From NCBI RefSeq assembly GCF_011008935.1, contig NZ_JAAIVJ010000005.1:62001-126000 (forward strand): a DNA stretch of 64,000 nucleotides, given 5' to 3'. A program made the translations under genes and the position numbers. This DNA comes from Tabrizicola oligotrophica (lineage in GTDB: Bacteria > Pseudomonadota > Alphaproteobacteria > Rhodobacterales > Rhodobacteraceae). Below the pieces are notes generated by a model. The model did no database searches. It saw only the letters and a program-made list of their open reading frames with translations, and had not been told where the DNA came from. Below, one piece after another: positions 8,655-16,323 of the stretch; position 1 is the stretch's first letter, and each line of letters opens with the position of its first letter.

Positions 8655-10157
8655 TCAGCCCGTCGCGGCCAGCATGACCTGTTCCTGTGTCGCATCATCG
8701 CGGCCGAGGATGCCGCTTATCCGGCCTTCCTTCAAGACGATCACACGGTCGCTGATCGCCAGAATCTCGGGCAGGTCCGAGGACACGACGATGATCGACA
8801 TGCCCTCGGAGGTAAGCCGGTTGAGAAGCGCATGCACTTCGGCCTTGGCACCGATGTCGATGCCGCGGGTGGGCTCGTCGACGATCAGGATGCGCGGCCG
8901 CCGCGCCACCCATTTGGCGATGACCACCTTCTGCTGGTTGCCGCCCGAAAGGTTCAGCACCTTCTGTTCGGTCGACGGCGTCTTGATGCCAAGGCTGCGC
9001 ACGAAGCCGTGGCAGGCTTCGGTTTCGCGCCGGCGGTTGACGACATCCAGCCGGCAGTACTCCGCAAGATGGGTCAGGCTGAAATTCTCGCGCACCGACA
9101 TGCCCAGCACCAGACCCTGTTCCTTGCGGTCCTCGGTGACAAAGCCGATGCCGTGGCCGATCGCGTCCGAGGGGCTTTCAATCCGCACCTCTTTTCCGTC
9201 GATGGCAATCGTGCCGACGTGCGAGCGGCTGCCGAAGATCATCTCCATCACTTCGGTCCGCCCCGCCCCGACCAGACCGAAGAACCCGAGGATTTCGCCG
9301 CGATGCAGATCGAAGGACACGTCGCTGACGCGTGCGCCCTGTGCTGTCGGCCGCTTGAGGCCAAGCCCGCGGACCGACATCAGCACTTGGTGCGTCGCAT
9401 GCGAGAGATGCGCGCCGAACAGCTGCGACAGTTCGCGGTCCACCATCTTACGCACCAGCAGTTCGCGCGTCATGTCGGCGGCCGGGCGGCTGTCTACCGT
9501 TTCGCCATCGCGCAGCACGGTGATCCGGTCCGCGATCTCGAAGATCTCGTCCATCCGGTGCGAGATGTAGACGATCCCGATGTTCTGCGCCGCCAGCTTG
9601 CGGACCATGCGGGTCAGCGTCGTCGCCTCGTGGTGGCTGAGCGAGGCGGTCGGCTCGTCCATGATGATGAGTTTCGAGCGATAGGAAATCGCGCGGGCGA
9701 TCTCGACCATCTGCTTCTGACCGATGCTGAGGTTGCCGACCCGGGTGTCGGGGGCGATCGAGATATCCAGTTCGGCCAGCACCGCGCGGGCATCCGCGTT
9801 CATCTTGCGCCGGTCGATCAGACCTGTCCGCCCAAGCGGCTCGCGCGCCAGGTAGATGTTCTCGGCAACGGTCATGTTGTTGACCACCGCCAGCTCCTGA
9901 TAAATGATGCTGATCCCCAAGGCGCGGGCATGGACGGGATCCTTGATGACGGTGTCCTGCCCGTCGATCCGGATCGCGCCACCGGGATCGGCCCGGTAGA
10001 CCCCGGTCATGATCTTCATAAGCGTGCTTTTGCCCGCGCCGTTTTCGCCGGCGAGAACATGCACCTCGCCAAGGCGCAGGTGCAGATCGACCCGGTTGAG
10101 GGCCTTCACCCCCGGAAAGGTTTTCGAGATGCCGTGCATTTCGAGAAAGAGCGTCAT
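8655..10157 (-). CDS. Sugar ABC transporter ATP-binding protein (RbsA/MglA type)
   Basis: This 500-residue protein has two fused ABC domains. The first has Walker A GENGAGKST, the signature LSIGQKQ and Walker B LIIMDEPTAS. The second keeps the signature LSGGNQQK and ILIVDEPTRGID but has a degenerate Walker A (GLVGAGRTE), as is usual for RbsA-type proteins. I chose ATG 10157, which has GAGG eight bases upstream; an in-frame TTG at 10178 lacks a ribosome site. It powers uptake with the permease and binding protein encoded just upstream. Confidence 0.93.
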   Translation of the reverse strand: MTLFLEMHGISKTFPGVKALNRVDLHLRLGEVHVLAGENGAGKSTLMKIMTGVYRADPGGAIRIDGQDTVIKDPVHARALGISIIYQELAVVNNMTVAENIYLAREPLGRTGLIDRRKMNADARAVLAELDISIAPDTRVGNLSIGQKQMVEIARAISYRSKLIIMDEPTASLSHHEATTLTRMVRKLAAQNIGIVYISHRMDEIFEIADRITVLRDGETVDSRPAADMTRELLVRKMVDRELSQLFGAHLSHATHQVLMSVRGLGLKRPTAQGARVSDVSFDLHRGEILGFFGLVGAGRTEVMEMIFGSRSHVGTIAIDGKEVRIESPSDAIGHGIGFVTEDRKEQGLVLGMSVRENFSLTHLAEYCRLDVVNRRRETEACHGFVRSLGIKTPSTEQKVLNLSGGNQQKVVIAKWVARRPRILIVDEPTRGIDIGAKAEVHALLNRLTSEGMSIIVVSSDLPEILAISDRVIVLKEGRISGILGRDDATQEQVMLAATG

Positions 10158-10220
10158 TTCTGGCCTCGCGCTGCGCAAAGGAATGGGGGGCGCGACAGCG
10201 CGCGCCCCTCACCCCTGGGA

Positions 10221-11153
10221 TCACTTGGTGTAGCTGTCCAGATTGTCGGCATTGACGACCGTCACCCCGGTGTCGATGTCCTTGATCTCGCCGGCCTCGC
10301 CCTTGATCTGGGCAACGAGGCTTTCCACCGCCAGACGGCCCATTGTCACCGGACGCTGCACCATGATGCCGTTGATGAAGCCGTCCTTCACGCCTTGCAC
10401 GGTGTCCGGCAGGTCATCGAAGGCAAAGACCTGCAGCGCGCCCTTGCGATCGGCGAATTCCTTCTGGGCCAGAACCTTGGCGACCGCCGGGCCGCCCACC
10501 TGGCTCATGCCGAAGATGCCGGACAGATCGGGATTGGCGCGCAAGAGCGCTTCGGTCACGGAAACGGCCTTGGCCAGGTCGTCCTCGGTTCCCTCGATGG
10601 CCACGATCTCGATCTCGGGATAGGCTTCCAGCGCCTTCTTCACGCCGTCGATGCGCTCGTTCAGGTTCGATGCGCCGAGTTGGCCGGTCACGATGGCCAC
10701 CTTGCCCTTGCCGCCCAGCGCCTCGGCCATGGAATTGCCCATGGTTACGCCGGCTTCGGTGTTGATCGTGCCGATGTAGAGGCTGCGGGCGCTTTCGGCG
10801 CTGTCACTGTCGAAGGTCACAACCTTGATGCCGGCGTCGATGGCCTGCTGGATGACGCCTTCGACTGATTTCGGCTCGTTGACCGAGATCGCGATGCCGG
10901 TGACATTGCGCGCAATCAGGTCTTCCATGATCTTCACCTGGGTCGCGCCCTGGGTGTTCTGCGGCACTACCCACTGATAGCTGACGCCCAGACGGTCGGC
11001 AGCCTCTTGGGCGCCGGTGTTGCAGTCGTCAAAGAACGGTACTGCAACCTTGGGCACCACCGCGATGGTGACGTCCTGTGCGAAAGCCGAGCTGCCAGCC
11101 AGTGCAGCAAGAGTCACGATGGCGGCGCGCGCGGTGTTGAAAAGGGTATTCAT
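10221..11153 (-). CDS. Periplasmic sugar-binding protein of the ABC transporter
   Basis: This 310-residue protein begins with a signal peptide (about residues 1-25, cut after SSAFA) and continues as a pentose/hexose-type periplasmic binding protein (Peripla_BP_4, RbsB-like), with the TFDSDS and DDLPDTVQGVKDG segments. A strong GGAGGAG ribosome site precedes the ATG. It lies between the permease and ATPase genes. The ligand is probably a sugar, polyol or sugar acid that feeds the neighbouring dehydrogenases, but it cannot be read from the sequence. Confidence 0.92.
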   Translation of the reverse strand: MNTLFNTARAAIVTLAALAGSSAFAQDVTIAVVPKVAVPFFDDCNTGAQEAADRLGVSYQWVVPQNTQGATQVKIMEDLIARNVTGIAISVNEPKSVEGVIQQAIDAGIKVVTFDSDSAESARSLYIGTINTEAGVTMGNSMAEALGGKGKVAIVTGQLGASNLNERIDGVKKALEAYPEIEIVAIEGTEDDLAKAVSVTEALLRANPDLSGIFGMSQVGGPAVAKVLAQKEFADRKGALQVFAFDDLPDTVQGVKDGFINGIMVQRPVTMGRLAVESLVAQIKGEAGEIKDIDTGVTVVNADNLDSYTK

Positions 11154-11168
11154 GGTTTCTCCTCCACT

Positions 11169-11186
11169 CCCGGCTGAGGGGCCGGG
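11169..11186 (-). other. Small GC-rich hairpin before the binding-protein gene
   Basis: A six-base-pair stem (CCCGGC / GCCGGG, six-base loop) sits between the permease stop and the binding-protein ribosome site. It has no U-tract, so it is more likely a processing or stability element that raises binding-protein mRNA relative to the permease than a terminator. This is inference. Confidence 0.35.
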
Positions 11187-11233
11187 CTCCCTGTGATGTC
11201 TCAGTCGTCGTTGGATCTGATGCTTGCCGGGCC

Positions 11234-12244
11234 TCAGCCGTTTCCTCCCGTCAGTTTGCTGCGCAGCACATCAAGGCTGACCGCGATCAGGATCACGCCG
11301 CCGGTGATGGCCTGTTGCGCATAGGTGTTGATGTTCAAAAGCACGACGCCGTTGGCGATCACGCCGACCAGAGCCGCCCCGATCACCGCGCCGGTGACAC
11401 TGCCCACGCCGCCGGCAAGGCTTGCGCCGCCGATCGCCGCCGCCGCAATCACGTCGAGTTCAGATCCGAACCCCGAGGCCGGCTCGGCCGAAAGGTAGCG
11501 CGAAAAGCCGATGATGCCGGCCAGAGAGGCGATGGTCGAGGACAGCACATAGACCGCAAGCTTCACCCGGTCGGTCTTGACCCCGCTCAGCCGCGCCGCG
11601 TGCTCGTTGCCGCCCGTGGCATAGACGTGGCGGCCGAACCGGGTACGGCGCATCACGAGGGCGAAGACCACCATCAGCGCCAGCATGATGACAACCGGAA
11701 CCGGAACCGGGCCGACATAGCCCTGACCCAGCACCGAGAATGCCTCGGGCGTGTCCGGCGTGACCGGGACGCCGTGGGTAATCATGTACATCATGCCGCG
11801 CCCGATGCTCAGCGTGCCGAGTGTGGCGATGAAGGGCGGCAGACCGACTGCCGTGATGAGAAGCCCGTTGGCCAGCCCGAAGGTCACACCAACCCCGACA
11901 CCCGCCGCAATGCTGGTCGAGGTGCCAAACCCTGCGTCAAAGCACAGAGCCGTGACCAGCGAGGCAAGCCCCATGGCCGAGCCGACCGACAGGTCTATGC
12001 CGCCGGTGATGATGACCATCACCATGCCGATGCTCATGATCGCGGTCAGCGAAAACGCCCGGAAAACCCCCATCAGGTTGTTGGTGGTCAGGAAATAGGG
12101 CGTGTAGAGGCTGATCAGTGCGCCGACGATCAGCATCGCCAACAGCACGTTGACTTCGCGGACATGACGCAACTGCGCCAGCCCGTGCCACAGGCGCTGT
12201 GGGGTCTGTTCCGCAGTGGCGGATTTCTGGCCAGACATGGACAT
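11234..12244 (-). CDS. Sugar ABC transporter permease (RbsC type)
   Basis: This 336-residue inner-membrane permease has about eight to ten hydrophobic segments and the RbsC family marks IDLSVGSAMGLAS and AAAAIGGASLAGGVGSVTG. It is the first gene of the minus-strand run and faces the racemase gene across a 385-base regulatory gap. A second nearby in-frame ATG at 12238 could also serve. The permease-first, binding-protein-second, ATPase-third order is less usual than the common arrangements but keeps a complete importer. Confidence 0.93.
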   Translation of the reverse strand: MSMSGQKSATAEQTPQRLWHGLAQLRHVREVNVLLAMLIVGALISLYTPYFLTTNNLMGVFRAFSLTAIMSIGMVMVIITGGIDLSVGSAMGLASLVTALCFDAGFGTSTSIAAGVGVGVTFGLANGLLITAVGLPPFIATLGTLSIGRGMMYMITHGVPVTPDTPEAFSVLGQGYVGPVPVPVVIMLALMVVFALVMRRTRFGRHVYATGGNEHAARLSGVKTDRVKLAVYVLSSTIASLAGIIGFSRYLSAEPASGFGSELDVIAAAAIGGASLAGGVGSVTGAVIGAALVGVIANGVVLLNINTYAQQAITGGVILIAVSLDVLRSKLTGGNG

Positions 12245-12361
12245 TCAGGCTCCTCTCCCGATCTTGCGTGGCAAATGGCAATCGTCCCGACCGCCGAAGC
12301 ACCAGTTCATCGTGGCCCCTAAAAAAGGCGCGGCATGTCGCGTCCGGCGCTGGCGGGGTCA

Positions 12362-12379
12362 AATGACAACGCTGTCATT
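12362..12379. promoter_or_regulatory. Putative LacI-family operator 1
   Basis: AATGACAACGCTGTCATT is an 18-bp near-perfect palindrome with a central CG, the form typical of LacI-family operators. It lies 118 bases upstream of the permease start and shares 15 of 18 positions with the palindrome at 16185. The likely binder is the LacI protein encoded at 6634-7659. Confidence 0.65.
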
Positions 12380-12410
12380 ACTCTGCGTTGCCGCCACAAC
12401 TGTCCATGGC

Positions 12411-12449
12411 AATTTCAGAATTGCGTCATGCTGAAATTTGCATAACGCA
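12411..12449. promoter_or_regulatory. Two overlapping inverted repeats in the transporter promoter region
   Basis: AATTTCAG (12411-12418) is matched by CTGAAATT (12431-12438). Overlapping this, TGCGTCATG (12422-12430) pairs with CATAACGCA (12441-12449) with one mismatch. These dyads differ from the LacI-type palindromes and suggest a second regulator, perhaps the LysR protein or a general catabolic activator. The rest of the 12245-12629 gap holds only this and the two LacI-type sites. Confidence 0.4.
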
Positions 12450-12529
12450 CGAAAATATGCCCGAAAACTGCGGATTTCATGAAGAAAAGCGCGTGCGCGG
12501 GCTTGCGGTCCGCCCTAGGTTCGACACAG

Positions 12530-12547
12530 TTTGGCAGCGCTGTCATA
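12530..12547. promoter_or_regulatory. Possible weaker LacI-type operator 2
   Basis: The right half GCTGTCATA matches the operator consensus almost fully. The left half TTTGGCAGC matches six of nine positions. It lies about 83 bases upstream of the racemase start, so it could control the plus-strand genes or support repression looping with the site at 12362. Confidence 0.4.
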
Positions 12548-12629
12548 TCGACAGGCCGTTATCTCTTTACCGCTTCGGGCCCGGTTCTTCGACCAGAACC
12601 GAAATCCCGGACCTACGGGAACTCCGCCA

Positions 12630-13301
12630 ATGACCACCGATCCCCGCAACCTGGCCATGATCCACACCGTCGCCGGGCTGATCGACCCCTTCAAGTCCCT
12701 TGCCCGGCAGCATCTTCCTGGCTGGAGTGCCGTGAACATGCTGGACGAAAGCCTGCTGGGCGACACGATCCGGGATGGCCGCCTGACCACGCAAACGACC
12801 CGCCGGTTGGCGGCGATGGTCTGTTCGGCGGTCGATGGCGGCGCGCAGGCGGTTGTCGTCACCTGCTCGTCGCTTGGTCCGGCGGTCGAAGCCGCCCGCC
12901 CACTCTGTCCGGTGCCGCTGTTCCGCATCGACGAAGGCATGGCGCAGGAAGCCGTGCGCCTCGGGGGGCGCATCGGTGTCTTGGCCACGCTGGCCACGAC
13001 GCTCGATCCGACCTCGGCCCTGATCGCCCGCACGGCAGCCAATCAGGGGCGCCCCCTCACCCAGATCCGGCGTCTGGCTGAGGGCGCCTTTGCCCGGCTG
13101 GGGGCTGGCGACACGGACGGCCATGATCGGCTCGTTGCGCAAGAGTTGATCGCATTGGCCAGCGAAGCGGAGGTGATTGTCCTCGCCCAGGCGTCGATGG
13201 CACGGGCTTTGACCTCTGTTCAGGACCATCTCGGTTCCTTGCCGGTGCTGACCAGCCCTGCGCTGGGCATGGCCCATATCGCCAAGGCGCTTGCGCAATA
13301 A
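12630..13301 (+). CDS. Aspartate/glutamate racemase-family protein
   Basis: This 223-residue cytosolic protein has the Asp/Glu/hydantoin racemase fold. The first catalytic-type cysteine is in VVVTCSSLG near residue 75. The position where cofactor-independent racemases carry a second cysteine reads VLAQASM, so one acid/base residue is missing and the reaction may not be racemisation. I chose ATG 12630 (MTTDPRN); the open frame upstream to 12531 runs through the operator region. It precedes an aldo/keto reductase gene by 24 bases and probably shares its transcript. Confidence 0.83.
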   Translation: MTTDPRNLAMIHTVAGLIDPFKSLARQHLPGWSAVNMLDESLLGDTIRDGRLTTQTTRRLAAMVCSAVDGGAQAVVVTCSSLGPAVEAARPLCPVPLFRIDEGMAQEAVRLGGRIGVLATLATTLDPTSALIARTAANQGRPLTQIRRLAEGAFARLGAGDTDGHDRLVAQELIALASEAEVIVLAQASMARALTSVQDHLGSLPVLTSPALGMAHIAKALAQ

Positions 13302-13325
13302 CAATATGATATAACGGAGAAAGTC

Positions 13326-14381
13326 ATGGAATACAGAACACTGGGCCGATCTGGCCTGAAAGTATCGGTCATCACGATGGGCACCTTCACCTTCGGGGGC
13401 AGGGGGGCCTTCGGAATGGTCGGTCAACAAGGCGTTCCCGAAGCGCGCCGGCTGGTCGACCTGTGCATCGACCATGGCGTGAACGTCTTTGACACCGCCA
13501 ACATGTACTCGACCGGCCTGTCCGAAGAGACTCTGGGCGAGGTGCTGGAGGGGCGCCGCGACAGGGTTCTTGTCACCTCAAAGGCGCGCATGCGCATCGG
13601 TGACGGCCCCAACGACGAAGGGGTCAGCCGCCACCACCTGATCCGTGAATGCGAGCGCAGCCTGAAGCGCCTGCGCACCGAGCACATCGACATCTACTAC
13701 ATGCACGAATGGGACGGCACGACCCCGGTGGAAGAAAAGATGGCGGCGCTGGATACGCTGGTGCAGCAGGGCAAGGTTCGCTACGTCGGTTGCTCGAATT
13801 ATTCCGGCTGGCACGTCATGAAATCCCTGATGGCCGCCGAACGGGACCGGCGGCCGCGCTTCGTGACGCAGCAGATCCACTACACGCTTGAGGCGCGCGA
13901 AGCCGAATACGAACTGTTGCCGATCTCGGTCGATCAAGGCCTTGGCGTGCTGGTCTGGAGCCCGCTTGCCGCCGGATTGCTGACCGGCAAGCACCGCCGC
14001 GGCCAGCCCACCCCCGAAGGTTCGCGCCAGTTCGCCGGCTGGACCGAGCCGCCGATCCGCGACGAGGAAAAGCTGTGGTCCATCGTTGATGTCCTGGTCG
14101 AGATCGGTGCTGCCCGGGGCGTTTCCGCGGCCCAGGTGGCGCTGGCCTGGCTGCTCGCGCGTCCCGGTGTGTCCTCGCTGGTGGTTGGCGGCCGCAGTGA
14201 GGCTCAATTCCTCGACAATTTCGGCGCGGTCTCGCTGCGGCTGACCGCTGACGAGATGGCCAGCCTGAACGCCATCAGCCGCGTGCCGCTGATCTATCCC
14301 TATTGGCACCAGCGCAATTTCGCCGCCGACCGCTTCAGCCCGGCCGACTGGGCGCTGCATGGCGACTATACCGCCGACTGA
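13326..14381 (+). CDS. Aldo/keto reductase
   Basis: This 351-residue (alpha/beta)8-barrel oxidoreductase has the catalytic tetrad visible: Asp and Tyr in DTANMYS near residues 58-63, Lys in TSKAR near residue 84, and His in YMHEWD near residue 125. The NADPH-binding SLVVGGRSEAQ segment is near the C-terminus. It resembles sugar- or glyceraldehyde-phosphate-reducing AKRs of the YghZ/GPR type. GGAGA precedes the ATG. It converges on otnI across a strong hairpin. The substrate is presumably an aldehyde or ketone made by this island. Confidence 0.92.
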   Translation: MEYRTLGRSGLKVSVITMGTFTFGGRGAFGMVGQQGVPEARRLVDLCIDHGVNVFDTANMYSTGLSEETLGEVLEGRRDRVLVTSKARMRIGDGPNDEGVSRHHLIRECERSLKRLRTEHIDIYYMHEWDGTTPVEEKMAALDTLVQQGKVRYVGCSNYSGWHVMKSLMAAERDRRPRFVTQQIHYTLEAREAEYELLPISVDQGLGVLVWSPLAAGLLTGKHRRGQPTPEGSRQFAGWTEPPIRDEEKLWSIVDVLVEIGAARGVSAAQVALAWLLARPGVSSLVVGGRSEAQFLDNFGAVSLRLTADEMASLNAISRVPLIYPYWHQRNFAADRFSPADWALHGDYTAD

Positions 14382-14391
14382 CGGCACCTGC

Positions 14392-14414
14392 ACGCGCCCC
14401 GGGACGGGGCGCGT
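14392..14414. terminator. Hairpin between convergent genes
   Basis: A perfect nine-base-pair stem (ACGCGCCCC / GGGGCGCGT) with a five-base loop lies between the convergent aldo/keto reductase and otnI genes, ending at the otnI stop. There is no clear U-tract on either side. It probably acts as a bidirectional transcription barrier. Confidence 0.55.
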
Positions 14415-15190
14415 CACCCCTTGCGACAGGCGTCCATCCAGCCAAGACCGACCAGGGTGTCACCCGCCGGGCGATATTCGCAACCGACAAACCCATTATA
14501 TCCAAGACGATCCAGCTCGGCCAGGATCACCGCATCCGCCAATTCGCCGGTGCCGGGCTCATGGCGCAGCGGCACCGCCGCAATCTGCACATGGCCGATG
14601 ATCGGCATCATCTGGCGCAGCCCGGTCAACACGTCGCCATGCAGGATCTGCCGGTGATAGATGTCAAATTGCAAGCGTAGGTTCGGCAGGCCGAGATCGC
14701 CGACAAGATCGGCTGCCGCATTGAAATCATTCAGGAAATACCCAGGCATGTCGCGCCCGTTGATCGGCTCTATCAAGACCTGCAGGCCCTCGGCGCCCGC
14801 CGCCTCGCACAGATAGGCGAGCGAGGCGCGATAGGCCGCCATGGCCCGCAGGTCCGCCCGGTCGGCCAGCCCGCTCATGACATGAAGCCGCCGCACCCCG
14901 GTCGCGCGCGCATAGCGCAGCGCCGTGCCGACCGAGGCGCGGAACTCTGCCTTGCGGTCGGGAAGGGCGGCCAGCCCGCGATCGCCGCGCGACCAGTCGC
15001 CCGGCGGCAAATTGAACAGCGCCTGCGTCAGATGGTTGGCTTGCAGGGCCGCAGCGATGGTGTTCGGGTCAAACTCATAGGGGAACAGGTATTCCACCGC
15101 CTCGAACCCGGCCCGCGCCGCCGCGGCAAAGCGATCCATGAAGCCGTGTTCGTTGAACATCATGGTCAGGTTGGCTGCAAAGCGGGGCAT
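14414..15190 (-). CDS. otnI: 2-oxo-tetronate isomerase (hydroxypyruvate isomerase family)
   Basis: This 258-residue TIM-barrel protein belongs to the Hyi/xylose-isomerase-like family. It has the typical N-terminus MPRFAANLTMMFNEHGF and the metal- and catalysis-related EPINGRDMPGYF segment near residue 143. In characterised tetronate pathways OtnI converts 2-oxo-tetronate to 3-oxo-tetronate. It starts two bases after the ltnD stop codon, and kinase and aldolase genes for the next steps lie across the divergent promoter. Hydroxypyruvate isomerase is the alternative reading, but the neighbours favour OtnI. Confidence 0.87.
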   Translation of the reverse strand: MPRFAANLTMMFNEHGFMDRFAAAARAGFEAVEYLFPYEFDPNTIAAALQANHLTQALFNLPPGDWSRGDRGLAALPDRKAEFRASVGTALRYARATGVRRLHVMSGLADRADLRAMAAYRASLAYLCEAAGAEGLQVLIEPINGRDMPGYFLNDFNAAADLVGDLGLPNLRLQFDIYHRQILHGDVLTGLRQMMPIIGHVQIAAVPLRHEPGTGELADAVILAELDRLGYNGFVGCEYRPAGDTLVGLGWMDACRKG

Positions 15191-15192
15191 GG

Positions 15193-16107
15193 TCAGCGCT
15201 TCATCCCCGGCAAGTCCAGACCAGCCAGACCAGCAAGCATCCGGGCCACCGAGGCGTCATCGTCGCGCCCCATGCCGGCCGCCGCCGTCATCACGAACAT
15301 CTGGAGCGCAGTCGCCGCGATCGGCGTCGGAAACTTCAGGCCACGGCCGATGTCCGAGACGATGCCGAGATCCTTGGTAAAGATGTCTATCGCGCTGCGC
15401 GGCGCATAATCGCCGTCCAGAATGTGCGGCACCCGGTTCTCGAACATCCAGGAATTGCCGGCAGAGGCGGTGATGACCTCGTAAACCTTTGCAATATCGA
15501 GATTCATCGCCTTGGCGAAGGTGATTGCCTCGCAGGCGGCGGCAATGTGAACGCCCGCCAGCAACTGATTGACAACCTTGAACGCTGCCCCGGTGCCGGC
15601 GTCGCTGCCCAGTTGGTAGACCTTGGCAGCGATAGCCGCCAGCACGGGTTGCAGCCGGCGGAACACCTCTGGCGCGCCCGAGGCCATGATGGTCAACTCG
15701 CCCGCCGCAGCCCGCACGGCGCCGCCGCTGATCGGAGCATCAAGATAGGCCAGCCCGTGTTCGCCACAGCGCGCCGCCAGAGCGCGCGCCGCGTCGGGCG
15801 CCATGGTGGCGCTGGACACCACGACGCCCCCCGCTGCCATCGCGGGCACCGCGCCATCAGGCCCGAACAGCGCCGCTTCGGTCTGGGCTGCGTTGACGAC
15901 AACACAGAGCAGCACATCGGCGCCTTGCGCTGCCTCCGACGGGCTGTGCGCGCCGGCTCCGCCGATTTCGGCGAAGCGTTTCAGAGTGTCGGGATTCGGG
16001 TCAAACCCCGTCACAGTGAATCCGCGGCGCAGAAGCGACGCCGCCATGCCAAGGCCCATCGACCCCAACCCAAGGACGCAAACGCGCATGTCAATTGTGT
16101 CGTCCAT
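15193..16107 (-). CDS. ltnD: L-threonate dehydrogenase (beta-hydroxyacid dehydrogenase family)
   Basis: This 304-residue protein has the Rossmann motif GLGSMGLGMA, the substrate motif DAPISGGAVRAAAGEL, the catalytic lysine region FKVVNQLLAG, and the GNSWMFENRVPHILDGDY segment characteristic of LtnD. It oxidises L-threonate (or a related tetronate) at C2 to 2-oxo-tetronate with NAD. ATG 16107 has AGGA six bases upstream; a GTG directly before it is possible. It is transcribed divergently from otnK, with an operator-like palindrome in between. Confidence 0.88.
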   Translation of the reverse strand: MDDTIDMRVCVLGLGSMGLGMAASLLRRGFTVTGFDPNPDTLKRFAEIGGAGAHSPSEAAQGADVLLCVVVNAAQTEAALFGPDGAVPAMAAGGVVVSSATMAPDAARALAARCGEHGLAYLDAPISGGAVRAAAGELTIMASGAPEVFRRLQPVLAAIAAKVYQLGSDAGTGAAFKVVNQLLAGVHIAAACEAITFAKAMNLDIAKVYEVITASAGNSWMFENRVPHILDGDYAPRSAIDIFTKDLGIVSDIGRGLKFPTPIAATALQMFVMTAAAGMGRDDDASVARMLAGLAGLDLPGMKR

Positions 16108-16184
16108 CACTTTTCCTAGCTATTTCAGTGTTTTGCCTGTGCCAGCGCATTTGGCGGGGCGCGGCCTTGCCAGGGCGACATCCA

Positions 16185-16202
16185 AATGATAGCGTTGTCA
16201 TT
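16185..16202. promoter_or_regulatory. Putative LacI-family operator 3 (ltnD/otnK divergent promoter)
   Basis: AATGATAGCGTTGTCATT is an imperfect palindrome with a central CG that matches the site at 12362 at 15 of 18 positions. It sits midway in the 216-base divergent gap, where a repressor could block both ltnD-otnI and otnK-otnC. The repetition of this motif at two distant promoters is the main support. Confidence 0.65.
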
Positions 16203-16323
16203 AATATCGTTACCGCAGAGTCCACGGCCAAGGCAAGAGGCCGTTCGCGCGGTCAGGACAGGAAATGACGGGACAGTGCCGCCATGGGCTGGCAGGTCTT
16301 CAATCGGACGGAAGGAATGCCGG

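Noticed and set aside
7743-10868. A 1,041-codon open frame on the plus strand
   Set aside because: It lies antisense to the epimerase, ABC ATPase and binding-protein genes. It is rich in His, Arg, Gly and Asp, as GC-rich reverse-strand frames are, and has no domain signature.
12531-12629. An N-terminal extension of the racemase-family protein
   Set aside because: The frame is open but runs through operator-like DNA. ATG 12630 gives the normal family start.
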